From contig OZ037874.1 in the NCBI GenBank assembly GCA_964035575.1, positions 1,302,001 to 1,366,000 of the forward strand: a stretch of DNA of 64,000 nt, written 5' to 3'. The notes below the pieces were generated by a model, which saw only the letters and a program-made list of their open reading frames with translations, had not been told where the DNA came from and did not search any database. This document shows, piece by piece, positions 33,354 to 43,928 of this stretch. Made by a program: the position numbers and the translations under genes. Origin of the DNA: Rhynchopus sp. YZ270_cl-10. Lineage: Eukaryota; Euglenozoa; Diplonemea; Diplonemida; Diplonemidae. Position 1 is the stretch's first letter. Each line of letters opens with the position of its first letter.

Positions 33354-34435
33354 TTTGTTTTTATGGCGTGGAGGTGATTGTCGAGGTTGATCGTGGTGCG
33401 TAGAAGGTTGTGAACCGTTCACACCGAATGTCGCGTTCGGCGAAAGCTGAGTCGGGATGTCTTGCGCCATTGTGTTGCGTCTGTCTGATGAATTTGCAAT
33501 GTCCCTGTCAGCGGTGCTTTGGCTGCACCATCCGAAGTTATGCCTCATTGCTTGTGCAGCATTGCCTCGGTGCGCCTCAGCGAGCACGATGTGTACTGGT
33601 CTGCCGAGGGCAGACGAATATGATGGGCGATACCTGTGACGCACGCGGGCGCTTCCCCGTCACCTTAGGTTCCCCGGACCTAACCTTCGTTCGCGGCCTG
33701 TCATCAACAAGTTCAGGTGCCTCCTTCCTCTTCGACGGCTGCGCGGCCGTGCTCTCCCTTGGGAATGGTACCACTGATTAATGCCCAGTGGTGCTTTGGC
33801 CTTCGCTACTCCGACATCGTGAGCTGTTGATTTTAAACAGTGATTTTGAAGATCACCTTTTTTGCACCTCAGGAAAACAGTGGATGCATGCTGTTCAGGG
33901 TGGGAGTGTACCCCCCTCTACTTCATTGCAGTGCGTGTTGGGCACGGTTTTCTGCAGCGTCATGTCCACGGCCCAATTACTGTACCCTTGAACCCAACGA
34001 GGGGCCACCAGATTACGGTATATTTTGATGTCCTCTCAGGTTTTCTCAGCCGTCCTGTCCTCCTGCCTGCTTTCCCCCCGGCGTGTCTCTCTCGCGGCGC
34101 AGTTCTCCCCTGCCTTTGCCGTCGGCTTCGCCCGTATGTCGAGCCTGTCCAGCAGCCGATCTGTGGGCATGCGGCCAGCAGTCGGTTTCCCTTCACTTCC
34201 TGCATCCCTTCATTTTTTTAGGGGGCTTTTTTGTAGTTTTTTGTAGTTTTTGGTCTGTGTTGTCGCGCCGCTGTACAATATTAGTAATTTAAAGTCCATT
34301 TTACGTCACCCACTTACAGGTAAATATCAGAAATGCACCGAGACTTATTTCACTAGTGAAAAAAAAAAACCCTTGACTGATGGTGCACATGACGTGGGTA
34401 GCGTACCAACTAAACAAAAGGATGAACGGGGGTTA
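32944..34435. other. Spacer with a long T run and homopolymer-poor open frames
   Basis: 33000-33120 has a coding-like frame (see the 816-aa entry). A T run of about 45 bases lies at 33307-33352. From 33370 to 34230 both strands have open frames of 80-120 codons in GC-rich DNA (for example plus 33410-33781, with TFVRGLSSTSSGASFLFDGC), none of which I recognise. These may be exons or remnants. Confidence 0.35.
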
Positions 34436-34698
34436 TTTTCAACTTACCTTCCTTCACCCCCCTGTAAGGGCAACCGTAGGTGAAGTAAGGTATAGTATTG
34501 AAATCGATGTGGGGGGGGAGTAAAGGGTCAATTTTACAAAACCAGATTTTGAGGAAAATTTTAGCCGAAAATGGGCTCCACGTATAAGCAACCGGGCTCA
34601 TATTTCTCAAAATTTAAGTGGTCAAAAAATTGTCCAATTTTCGAGATTGACCCCACCACTGCACGGGCGGATCCCAAAAATGCAAATAAGGACCCTTT
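34436..34698 (+). repeat. Single unit of the 257-bp satellite
   Basis: One copy of the satellite that is tandem at 35841-40108. It begins TTTTCAACTTACCTTCCTTC (a short hairpin with GTGAAGTAAGGTA) and ends TGCAAATAAGGACCC. It is slightly diverged (AGTAAAGGGTC, ATAAGCAACC) from the array and is followed, like the other arrays, by a shared roughly 100-bp linker and a TIR block. Confidence 0.8.
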
Positions 34699-34806
34699 TA
34701 AATTTGTTCTCTTGAAATGTGTAATTTCATGTTTTCGCGAAAAAAATAACAACTGATCCTACGAGGGTTGAAGGAAGGTGGTTGAAAACAACAATAACAA
34801 CAAGGA

Positions 34807-35245
34807 CAAGTAATTGCTAAGAAAAATGCGGGGTGTGTTGTGGAAAACTCCGCGCGATTTTCGAAACCACCGTAGCCTCCTGGCGATTTGCTGGAGGTGC
34901 TGATGCGCCTGGTGTGATCGATGTGTTGTAGTCTGTGCATTCTGTGTTCCTTCCGCACTGCTCCAACGACGACGACAACGTGGGGAGCCTGTGGACAAAA
35001 ACGAGCTGGACCACGCCGAGCCTGCCGAGCGGGCGTCCAACAACGCTATCGAGCAGATGGTGCTGGACGAAGAGGACAGCCCCCCTTCTTGAACGTTTCA
35101 GATGCTGGCGTCCCAGTGGGTCTGGCAGCGTACGAAGAGCGTTAGCATACCTGCAGAAGAGCAGAATGCTGGGCGTGTTGTAGATTATTTCTACAGGATG
35201 GAGTTCCACATCACACCCCGTTTTTTTTCCGATAGCAATTACTTG
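34807..35245. mobile_element. TIR block J, copy 1
   Basis: Ends CAAGTAATTGCTA and its exact inverse TAGCAATTACTTG; pairing continues through GGGGTGTG and GTGGAAAACTC with small gaps, for about 45 bp. Copies: 40213-40650 and 48198-48674. A diverged lone end lies near 2646-2690. The inside is homopolymer-poor and coding-like: copies 1 and 2 share a frame containing SNNAxEQMVLDEEDSPP. No transposase. Target duplication unclear. Confidence 0.65.
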
Positions 35246-35311
35246 TTTTTTACTGGGACCCCTGGGTTTCCTGCATCACTCGGGGGTGTTTTTTTTTTCT
35301 GTTCTTCTGTT

Positions 35312-35700
35312 GTTTGCCGCAGGGTATTTGTGCTTTCATCCAGCTGGCATCGTACGTTGGTCTGCGGGAGGTGCCTGCATCAATGACTTTACTCTTTATA
35401 CATCTCACATCACAACATCTTTTACTAATGATTGGAGGCAGCGCTTTGGGAAAAACACAACGGAAACCAAAAGAGTGCCTTTTGTAATATGTCTAGTTTG
35501 CTTCTCTTTGATTCAACACCAACACAAATGCAGTCACACCTTTTCCACTTTTTTTTTTTGTTTCGCCTGGCTTTGAGCGCAAAGACCCGATCTTTTTTTA
35601 ATCAGATGCAAACCACGAAATGGATGTAGGTCTGCATGGGTTGGGTGTCCACCCCCCGGTACAGCCGGTCATTGTACCAAAGGTACACAGGCTGTTGTAT
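35312..35700 (+). repeat. Module C followed by module B
   Basis: Module C at 35312-35397 (GCCGCAGGGTATTTGTGCTT to GGTGCCTGCATCAATGACTT) and long module B at 35603-35700, both plus strand. The same C then B order recurs at 58300-58580. Confidence 0.55.
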
Positions 35701-36563
35701 TTTAAAAAAATAAACTTTTTTTTTTCAAGACATTCGCGCAGTTACTGTATGCGCTCTTTCCCTACCCTGTTTGCCCTGCCCTATGTGACGATGAAGCAAC
35801 AACACCATCTTCCGATGGGTGCTGTTTCTGTGTTTTTTCTTTTCAACTTACCTTCCTTCACCCCCCTGTAAGGGTAACCGTAGGTGAAGTAAGGTATAGT
35901 ATTGAAATCGATGTGGGGGGGGGAAAGGGTCAATTTTACAAAACCAGATTTTGAGGAAAATTTTAGCTGAAAATGGGCCCCACGTATAAGGAACCGGGCT
36001 CATATTTCTCAAAATTTAAGTAGTCAAAAAATTGTCCAATTTTCGAGATTGACCCCACCACTGCACGGGCGGAGCCCAAAAATGCAAATAAGGACCCTTT
36101 TCAACTTACCTTCCTTCACCCCCCTGTAAGGGTAACCGTAGGTGAAGTAAGGTATAGTATTGAAATCGATGTGGGGGGGGGGAAAGGGTCAATTTTACAA
36201 AACCAGATTTTGAGGAAAATTTTAGCTGAAAATGGGCCCCACGTATAAGGAACCGGGCTCATATTTCTCAAAATTTAAGTAGTCAAAAAATTGTCCAATT
36301 TTCGAGATTGACCCCACCACTGCACGGGCGGAGCCCAAAAATGCAAATAAGGACCCTTTTTAATTTTCAACTTACCTTCCTTCACCCCCCTGTAAGGGTA
36401 ACCGTAGGTGAAGTAAGGTATAGTATTGAAATCGATGTGGGGGGGGGAAAGGGTCAATTTTACAAAACCAGATTTTGAGGAAAATTTTAGCTGAAAATGG
36501 GCCCCACGTATAAGGAACCGGGCTCATATTTCTCAAAATTTAAGTAGTCAAAAAATTGTCCAA

Positions 36564-39262
36564 GGGGGCTCCCTAAAACATGTTAAAAAATCGCAAAAAA
36601 GTTCAAAAAGTGTTTTTTTTTTTTTTTTTGTACTCAGGTAGCAACGTAGCCTTCAGAGAGGCAATCGTGTGCTAATACAGAAAGTATCAGTCAAGGCTGT
36701 CCTTACAGACGCATGCCAAAGCGGCCGCCACATGGGTGTGGACTTTAGATTGAAGTTTCATCATTGTACTAGCCCAGGGAGGGTTCCCGGCTACCGGCGA
36801 GGTCTCTTCCAATCCGTTCCCTAGTTTCCTAGGGGGGCCTCCTTGGCTTCACTGGCTAGGGCTCTGCAGGTCCCTCCACACATGTTGTGTGCCTGCCTTC
36901 AGCACCCAGGGTAGCATACCCAGCACCTTTTACCCTCAGGTCAGACCTTCATAGAGTTTCAGGAGGAGTGCCACAAAAGGGCCCCCGGATGCAATTTAAC
37001 GTCCAGCCCAGGACGTGGAGTAGTTTTTTACCTTTGCCAAAACTGAGATACAAAGGGGAAAAAAATGTTTTTTGCCAGCCAAAACTGGGAAAAACACATG
37101 TTTTCGTATGTTTTCAAATGTTTACGGACCCTCGGACTACGGACCCTCCCACCCCACTTTCCAGCTATTTTGACTTATAGAAAGGGACTCTCGCAAATTT
37201 TTTTTTCCGCCTATATAGGGCTAATTTCGACGATTTGAGGCCGTTAAAACCAGAATTTGACACTTTTGAGCATCTGTGGGGGTCTAAAACGTGGTTTCGC
37301 GCACCCGAAATTTCGTGGTTTTTACTTAGGAAAATGCCCATTTCAACCCAAATTTTCGGTTTTTCTGGCCCGAAAGTCCAAAAAAAAAGCGCCGGGGGGC
37401 TTCGCCCCCCGAACCCCCCATTGGGGGGCTTCGCCCCCCAAACCCCCCAGACCCCCCTATGCAATTGGGGGCCTGCGGCGCAGTTCGGAATTCTAGTGCA
37501 TACCTAACCGCATTAGTTATTTATCCAAAGGGGGCTCCCTAAAACGTGAACACGGACGACGTCTGGCATTTACGGGTTCAGTACAAGTGAGCAGTGCGAA
37601 CGCACTAACGATTTTGCGGCGAGGCGGAAGCGTTACCTTTCTCTCCCAGGTGCAGGGTGAATCCTTCATTTCGCTGAAAATCCGAGATTTTTTTTCGTTT
37701 TATTTTTCTCTCCCGTTTTTGAGATTTTTCCGCGCAGGCCTGATGCTAGCTGTCAGGTTTTTAGGAAATCGTGGGGGGGTTGATGGTTTGTCCGCGAGCG
37801 CAGCGAGTCGAAAAATTGAGTGACCGTCTGAAAAGAGAAACGAACAAGCAGGTTGGGACCTGTACTGAGGCAGAATAGTGGTGTTTTTTTACACATCTCA
37901 GCTGTCGCAGAACTAAACCCCAGGGGAATATAGGTTTTGGTGGTTTTCGCTGAAACTCGGTCATTACTCGGTCGAGCCCAACCCAGCTCGTTCGGGGCCT
38001 CCGGCAGAATGTGAGAATTCCTCGGTTATCCTACTGCGGAGTTCGACACTACATTGATATTTGCACTGGGCACACGCAGTATCAGTAATCTCAATACATT
38101 TACAAAAGAAACGGCGGTCATGGCACCCATGGCGAAGCCACGGTACGCAACATTTCTAAAAATTGCGCTCAAAATTGCACGTTTTTAGTGCCAAACTATG
38201 TCACGCGAAGGGTGGGTTGCAAGCTTGCGCCCAAGGCGCACGGTGCGCTACTTTTATTCTCTCGCCATACTGCATCCTTCCTTTTCCTTCGGCGTTTGAC
38301 CCCAATTAAATCGCGTTCTGTCTGTGACCCTTGTCGGACACTGCGCCCTCTGATAAGGGCAGGGGTTAAGTTAGGGCGGGTTTCTGGGTTTTCAAAACCC
38401 GGTTTTCGGGTTTTCGGGTTTTTCAAAAAAAAAAAAAAAAAAAATGGAATCTGAAAAAAAATAAAAAAAATCCAAATTTTTGGGTGGTGTAGGCTGGGAA
38501 GGTGGGGTAGGGGTGGGGGCGGAGCCCCCTCCCGCCCCACCCTCTAAGAAAAAAAATATCCTCCCGACCCAAACAAACCCCGTCAGAACTGGGAATTATT
38601 CATATGAAGAGGCAACAGGGATCTCTGGCGAACTTCGGGTTCAGTACTTGTGTTGCGAGAGTGCGGATGAGGCAGGACGTGGGAACTGAGGTTGGTGAGG
38701 GGTCACCAGTCCTGTTCTTCAAATATATGCTCCAAAATTGTTAGGACAAATCCAAAAATCCCCAGGGTCCCCCCATTTTTTGGTGGGATTTTTGAACTTT
38801 GCCCAAAAATTGCGGAATTTTTTTCCCGCTCGCTACGCTCGCGGAGGTGCACCTTAAAAATTTTCCCGCTCGCTGCGCTCGCGGAGGGAATGGGTTCTTT
38901 TTCGCAAAATCCAGAAAAACCGAAAAAAACCCAGAAAACCCGACTCAGCGAGAAAAAAAAAAAGCTAACTTAACCCCTGGATAAGGGTAATACTTTCTAG
39001 AAACATTCTGAAGTCTGTTTTTGACACACAATCGGGGTGGGTGGGCCATAATTTGCTCAACCAGTCGAAAATTGGGATTTTTCTGAAATTTGCATTGTGC
39101 CCAGCAAAAATCGTCGTTTTTTTGAAGAATTTTCCAAAAAATATGCTATACCCCCTATGACTGGACCCAACTCCCCTCACTATTTTTCCCCTCTTTTTTG
39201 ACCCAGAAACCACGCGCTTTTTGAACCTTTTTATCCAAAATACTCCTTTTTAGGGAGCCCCC
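36564..39262. mobile_element. 2.7-kb TIR transposon inserted in the satellite
   Basis: Left end GGGGGCTCCCTAAAA and right end TTTTAGGGAGCCCCC pair perfectly. The satellite provides the empty site: the flanks join to ATTGTCCAATTTTCG if CAA is a 3-bp target duplication (36561-36563 and 39263-39265). A second left-type terminus is at 37530, so either two copies share a right end or a partial internal duplication occurred. Contents: a GC-rich part with GGGGGCTTCG repeats (37385-37470), a block shared with the 6.5-kb hAT-like element (38140-38260), and a nested hAT-like element. No transposase recognised. The last 190 bp before the right end resemble 46196-46380. Confidence 0.85.
38360..38979. mobile_element. 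hAT-like element nested in the 2.7-kb transposon
   Basis: 620 bp; termini CAGGGGTTAAGTTAG and CTAACTTAACCCCTG pair over 15 of 15 bases. Perfect 8-bp duplications GATAAGGG at 38352-38359 and 38980-38987. Internal direct repeat of TTTTTCCCGCTCGC with GCTCGCGGAGG near 38820-38885. No transposase. Confidence 0.88.
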
Positions 39263-40212
39263 CAATTTTCGAGATTGACCCCACCACTGCACGGGCGGAG
39301 CCCAAAAATGCAAATAAGGACCCTTTTTCAACTTACCTTCCTTCACCCCCCTGTAAGGGTAACCGTAGGTGAAGTAAGGTATAGTATTGAAATCGATGTG
39401 GGGGGGGGGAAAGGGTCAATTTTACAAAACCAGATTTTGAGGAAAATTTTAGCTGAAAATGGGCCCCACGTATAAGGAACCGGGCTCATATTTCTCAAAA
39501 TTTAAGTAGTCAAAAAATTGTCCAATTTTCGAGATTGACCCCACCACTGCACGGGCGGAGCCCAAAAATGCAAATAAGGACCCTTTTCAACTTACCTTCC
39601 TTCACCCCCCTGTAAGGGTAACCGTAGGTGAAGTAAGGTATAGTATTGAAATCGATGTGGGGGGGGGAAAGGGTCAATTTTACAAAACCAGATTTTGAGG
39701 AAAATTTTAGCTGAAAATGGGCCCCACGTATAAGGAACCGGGCTCATATTTCTCAAAATTTAAGTAGTCAAAAAATTGTCCAATTTTCGAGATTGACCCC
39801 ACCACTGCACGGGCGGAGCCCAAAAATGCAAATAAGGACCCTTTTCAACTTACCTTCCTTCACCCCCCTGTAAGGGTAACCGTAGGTGAAGTAAGGTATA
39901 GTATTGAAATCGATGTGGGGGGGGGGAAAGGGTCAATTTTACAAAACCAGATTTTGAGGAAAATTTTAGCTGAAAATGGGCCCCACGTATAAGGAACCGG
40001 GCTCATATTTCTCAAAATTTAAGTAGTCAAAAAATTGTCCAATTTTCGAGATTGACCCCACCACTGCACGGGCGGAGCCCAAAAATGCAAATAAGGACCC
40101 TTTTTAATTTGTTCTCTTGAAATGTATAATTTCATGTTTTCGCGAAAAAAATTACAACTGATCCCTACAAGGGTTGAAGGAAGGTGGTTGAAAACAACAG
40201 TAACAACAAGGA

Positions 40213-40650
40213 CAAGTAATTGCTAAGGAAAAACGGGTGTTCTGTGGAAAACTCCGCGCGATTTTCGAAACCACCGTAGCATCCTGGCGATTTGCTGGAG
40301 GTGCTGATGCGCCTGGTGTGATCGATGTGTTGTAGTCTGTGCGTTCTGTGTTCCTTCCGCACTGCTCCAACGACGACGACAATGTGGGGAGCCTGTGGAC
40401 AAAAACGAGCTGGAACACGCCGAGCCTGCCGAGCCGACGTCCAACAACGCTGTCGAGCAGATGGTGCTGGACGAAGAGGACAGCCCCCCCCTTCTTGAAC
40501 GTTTCAGATGCTGGCGTCAGTGGGTCTGGCAGCTTACGAAGAGCGTTAGCATACCTGCAGAAGAGCAGAATGCTGGGCGTGTTGTAGATTATTTCTACAG
40601 GATGGAGTTCCACATCACACCCCGTTTTTTTTTCCGATAGCAATTACTTG
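40213..40650. mobile_element. TIR block J, copy 2
   Basis: Same termini and inside as 34807-35245, directly after the satellite array and the same linker. Contains the frame with DKNELEHAEPAEPTSNNAVE. A module E copy (40672-40745) follows. Confidence 0.65.
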
Positions 40651-40825
40651 TTTTTTTTTTTTGTTTGTACATATTCTACGGAGAACCAGTGCCTGGGTCC
40701 GCCGATGGAAAGGCGAGGCGTTTGCACCTCCAAACTTCTCTTTTTCTTTGTTTTGTTGCACGGTGTCCACTTTTACCATTTACCCCCCCTTTTTTTTTTT
40801 ATTTTTTTATTTTTTTACTTGTTAC

Positions 40826-41457
40826 CAGGGTGTTTCCTAATTTGCTTCCGCTTCCGGGGATTTGGAAAAAAATGGCCAGGGAAAAAATTTGCGGGAAAAA
40901 ATTAGGGACGTATTTAAAGTGCTTATTTTTTGGTATTTTTCCGAAAAAAGTATGTTCGCTGTTCTGGATCGCTCCAATCATTCAAATAAAGCAGTTTTCG
41001 GGAATTTTTATTTTCACCGATGTTGGGTACCGTGCGCCTGCGGCGCTGCCTGTTCCTACCAATTTTTACAGGCAAGCACTTGGACCCGTTACCTTACACT
41101 GACGGGTTTTGACCAAAACCAAGAACTCGTCCCTTTCGGCAAATTGACCCCACCACACAACGGACGGATTCCGGAAATGCAAATGCCGGTGTTTTCGGGT
41201 ATTTTCATGTTTTCAGGATCAGGGAGAGAAAATCTGGGTTGTGGGATTTACCTGGTCCCCTTTACCTTACACTCATTTTGACCAAAACCAAGAATTTGGC
41301 CATTTCGGCAAATTGACCCCACCACAGCGCGGACGGATTCCGGAAATGCCAATTGCGGCATGTTTTGGGGCTGAAAACCCACTTTTTTTCCAGGGAAAAA
41401 ATTTGCTTCCGGATATCGGAATTTTCCGGAAAATTTCCGAAATTAGGAAACACCCTG
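40826..41457. mobile_element. hAT-like non-autonomous element, 632 bp
   Basis: Termini CAGGGTGTTTCCTAATTT and AAATTAGGAAACACCCTG pair perfectly over 18 bases; 8-bp duplications CTTGTTAC at 40818-40825 and 41458-41465. Inside, a block of about 80 bp starting TTTTGACCAAAACCAAGAA is repeated (about 41108 and 41278). These blocks resemble part of the 257-bp satellite. No transposase frame. Confidence 0.88.
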
Positions 41458-41465
41458 CTTGTTAC

Positions 41466-42185
41466 TAGCCCTGGCGGCACGTGTTGTTCTGTTTGGGCTC
41501 GCCGGGTCTTGCGATCCGACTGGTGCCTCTTTTACTCGTTGAGCGGGTTGACACATTATGTGAGCACCTCCCCTATCCCTGGCCGCTGTGGGGGCACAGA
41601 CAGCACACCTTTCCCCAGGGTGTGGCAGGGCCCCTTGCTGGTAGCGCGGGACTCTGGTCTGACTACCGGTGGGAGCTCAGTGGAGCTCCCGCCTAGTAAA
41701 AGGTTTTTTTTTGTTTTTTTTTTTTTTGTAAGTAAGAGAAAACCGAATGGAGTGGGAACGCTAGTGAGAGCGCAGCGGAAACGATAGTGGGAACGCAACG
41801 AGCTTTTTTCATAATGTTTTATTCTTCCCCACAAAATATCACGCGCAGAGAAACACTCGTTTTTCACACAGCGCGTCCGTTTGTTTGTTTTTCTCAAACG
41901 ACACCTTTTTTCAAAAATTTTTACCCCGGTATCACATATGATACTGATTTCCATGGATACACATGAAAAGGAGTTCCGTGCTATTCACAGAACTCGATAG
42001 GCGATTGAGCTTATCTAGCAACAACCAAAACAAAAGAAAGTACAAAGAAGAGAATATAAAATGCAGGAAAAATAGACAAAGAGAAAAACAAAGAGATTTT
42101 GACAAAGTGAACAATAAAATTTTCCTTTTGATATGATAAAGCACTGCATGTTGTTGATGCGGTGGTGATGGTTGGGGTCCCCCGT
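41466..42185. other. Spacer downstream of the minus-strand ORF1-like gene
   Basis: 41466-41700 is GC-rich without a clear gene. A T-rich tract at 41702-41730 (A-rich on the minus strand) could be the 3' end of the element carrying the 580-aa ORF. No reverse transcriptase motif seen on either strand. Confidence 0.35.
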
Positions 42186-43928
42186 TTAGATTAACCGAGG
42201 GATTTTGTGTTTTTTTTTGTTTTTAATTGGTGAGTTGGACAAGATACTTTTTAATCCTGCTGCGAGTCCTGCGGCTCTGCTTGGCTGCTTTTTCGGCGCG
42301 TTGCCTGCTCCACGCCCTTTGCCGACTGATGTGTCGTACGGCATGGTTCCTTTGGGGGGGAGCGCTGCGGGTGTGTCTGGTGTTGGTGGGGGCGAGTCCG
42401 AGGCCATAACCGTCTCCGTCGCCGTCTCCGGTGCCGGTTCGGTGGGCAGCACGTCCTCCTCCATCGTGGTAGGGGAGGGGGTGCGCGTTCTCTGTGTGAG
42501 TGTGGACAAGAGGGCCTTCATCCTGTCCAGTTGGGCGTTCATGGCCGTGAGCTGCTCCTCCATCCGAGCGTTCTGCTGCTCGATCTCAGCGTTCTGCTGC
42601 TCGAGGAGTGCGTTGTGAGCCTCCAGCACCCTCTCCTTCTCGGTGGTAGGCGGCGGTGATGTGTGCTGGTTGGTGGTGCAGAGTGTCTCTGCACGTGCGA
42701 GTGTCGGAGCAGTCTGTTCGCTGCTCGGTACGTCGATGTTGGTGTTGTTGTTGTTGTTGTTGGTGTTGGTGTTGTTGGTGTTGTTTTTGGCTTTGCGGCG
42801 CGGCCTCTTCCTTTTTCCCCTCTTAAACCTGTGGTGTGGGGGGGCCGTCTCCGCGGTGATGATGGTCCCGTCCAGTGTGAACGGGTCGGTGGGGGTGTCG
42901 TTGCGTGTAAACAGCTTCATGACCCAGGTTTTCCCTGAGCTCATGTTTGCCGCCTTCGAGCATTGAAACCCGTTGGTGTTGAGAGCGGTAATTACCGCGT
43001 CTGGGTCCGTAGTCTTGGGGACGCCACGAAGCAGAATCGTCTTCTCGTCTGCCTTGTGCGCGTCTCCCCAGATGTCGTGGCATACCTGCCTGGCCTTGTC
43101 GGCGTTGGAGATGATAAGCCCGAAGGCTTTTTTGGACGTGATGATTCGTCCGTCGGTGTGGTTGGCGACCCTCATCGCGTCGTCGAGAGTGTTCTCCTCG
43201 CGCAGCCATGTGACCTTGTCGGAGCTGCGTTGCTTCGGGCGGATGAGAACGCCGAAGCTGCCGGAGAGTTTGTTGAGGTTGGTGGTGGCGGGGACGGTGG
43301 CCGTGAAGCGCATGTGCACACGTTCGTTGTCGGTGGGTGAAGGGGCGCCCGAGGAACGGAGCCCTGATGTGGGGAGTTTGTGGGCGGCGAGCCATTGTTT
43401 GGCCTGCGCGTAGGGTGCGGCCGTCCACTGCGCTGAAGACGGTGATCGCAGCACTTCGAGGATGACCTCGAGCATGCGGGTGCTGGTGCCCAGGTCCTTT
43501 GCTACGCGGAGCTTGAACGAGGGTGTGCGGTTGCTGACCTCATGTGCGAATACGAGGCGTGGGATGAAGTTAAGGCCAGGTCGTGATGTGGCCATGACCT
43601 TCATGGGGGTGGAGGAGCGTCCGGTGAGGCGTTCAGACGTTAATAGGGTGAGTGGCGGTCCGGTGCGCAGGGCGACGGGGATGCTGTTGAGTGTGGCGAC
43701 AGCGTGGCTCTTGGACAAGTAAGCTACGGCGCCAGTAGGAGGGAGTTGGTGAGGGTGGGCAAGCAGGTGGTCCAGCTCGGTGGCGGTTATGGGACGTGAT
43801 GTCCAGTCGGCGTCGCGTACCCGCCATGCCCGCTGCACTCCTTCGTCACGGCTTCTGCCGCGGCCGGTCCCGCCAGTCGAGGAGGCGTGTGCAGTTTGGG
43901 TCATGGGTGGGGCACCCGAGGCGCTCAT
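42186..43928 (-). CDS. ORF1/Gag-like nucleic-acid-binding protein of a retroelement
   Basis: 580 codons on the minus strand starting at ATG 43928. Residues about 295-345 (KTILLRGVPKTTDPDAVITA, GFQC, KTWVMKLF) resemble the pre-C2HC or RRM-like domain of LINE ORF1 proteins. A strongly basic stretch near 365-382 (RFKRGKRKRPRRKAK) stands where zinc knuckles often occur, but no CCHC is present. An Asn-rich run follows, and a coiled coil at about 429-475 (ALLEQQNAEIEQQNARMEEQ) would allow trimer-like assembly. Proposed role: RNA binding and packaging for retrotransposition. No reverse transcriptase or endonuclease lies in the window. It is the only long intact ORF on the minus strand. It could instead be a host or domesticated gene. 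Confidence 0.55.
   Translation of the reverse strand: MSASGAPPMTQTAHASSTGGTGRGRSRDEGVQRAWRVRDADWTSRPITATELDHLLAHPHQLPPTGAVAYLSKSHAVATLNSIPVALRTGPPLTLLTSERLTGRSSTPMKVMATSRPGLNFIPRLVFAHEVSNRTPSFKLRVAKDLGTSTRMLEVILEVLRSPSSAQWTAAPYAQAKQWLAAHKLPTSGLRSSGAPSPTDNERVHMRFTATVPATTNLNKLSGSFGVLIRPKQRSSDKVTWLREENTLDDAMRVANHTDGRIITSKKAFGLIISNADKARQVCHDIWGDAHKADEKTILLRGVPKTTDPDAVITALNTNGFQCSKAANMSSGKTWVMKLFTRNDTPTDPFTLDGTIITAETAPPHHRFKRGKRKRPRRKAKNNTNNTNTNNNNNNTNIDVPSSEQTAPTLARAETLCTTNQHTSPPPTTEKERVLEAHNALLEQQNAEIEQQNARMEEQLTAMNAQLDRMKALLSTLTQRTRTPSPTTMEEDVLPTEPAPETATETVMASDSPPPTPDTPAALPPKGTMPYDTSVGKGRGAGNAPKKQPSRAAGLAAGLKSILSNSPIKNKKKHKIPRLI

Larger units (their letters stand above)
35841..40108 (+). repeat. 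Tandem satellite array split by a transposon
   Basis: Unit starts at 35841, 36098, 36364, then (after the insertion at 36564-39262) 39326, 39585 and 39842; period about 257-266 bp. Units are nearly identical (GGGCCCCACGTATAAGGAAC, CATATTTCTCAAAATTTAAG, GACCCCACCACTGCACGGGC). The third unit is cut inside ATTGTCCAATTTTCG. Part of the unit (TTGACCCCACCAC, CGGA, AAATGCAAAT) also occurs twice inside the hAT-like element at 40826, suggesting that the satellite grew out of transposon sequence. No coding content. Confidence 0.9.

Noticed and set aside
35841-40108. CRISPR-like repeat array
   Set aside because: Units are 257 bp, contiguous and without unique spacers, in a eukaryotic genome; this is a satellite.
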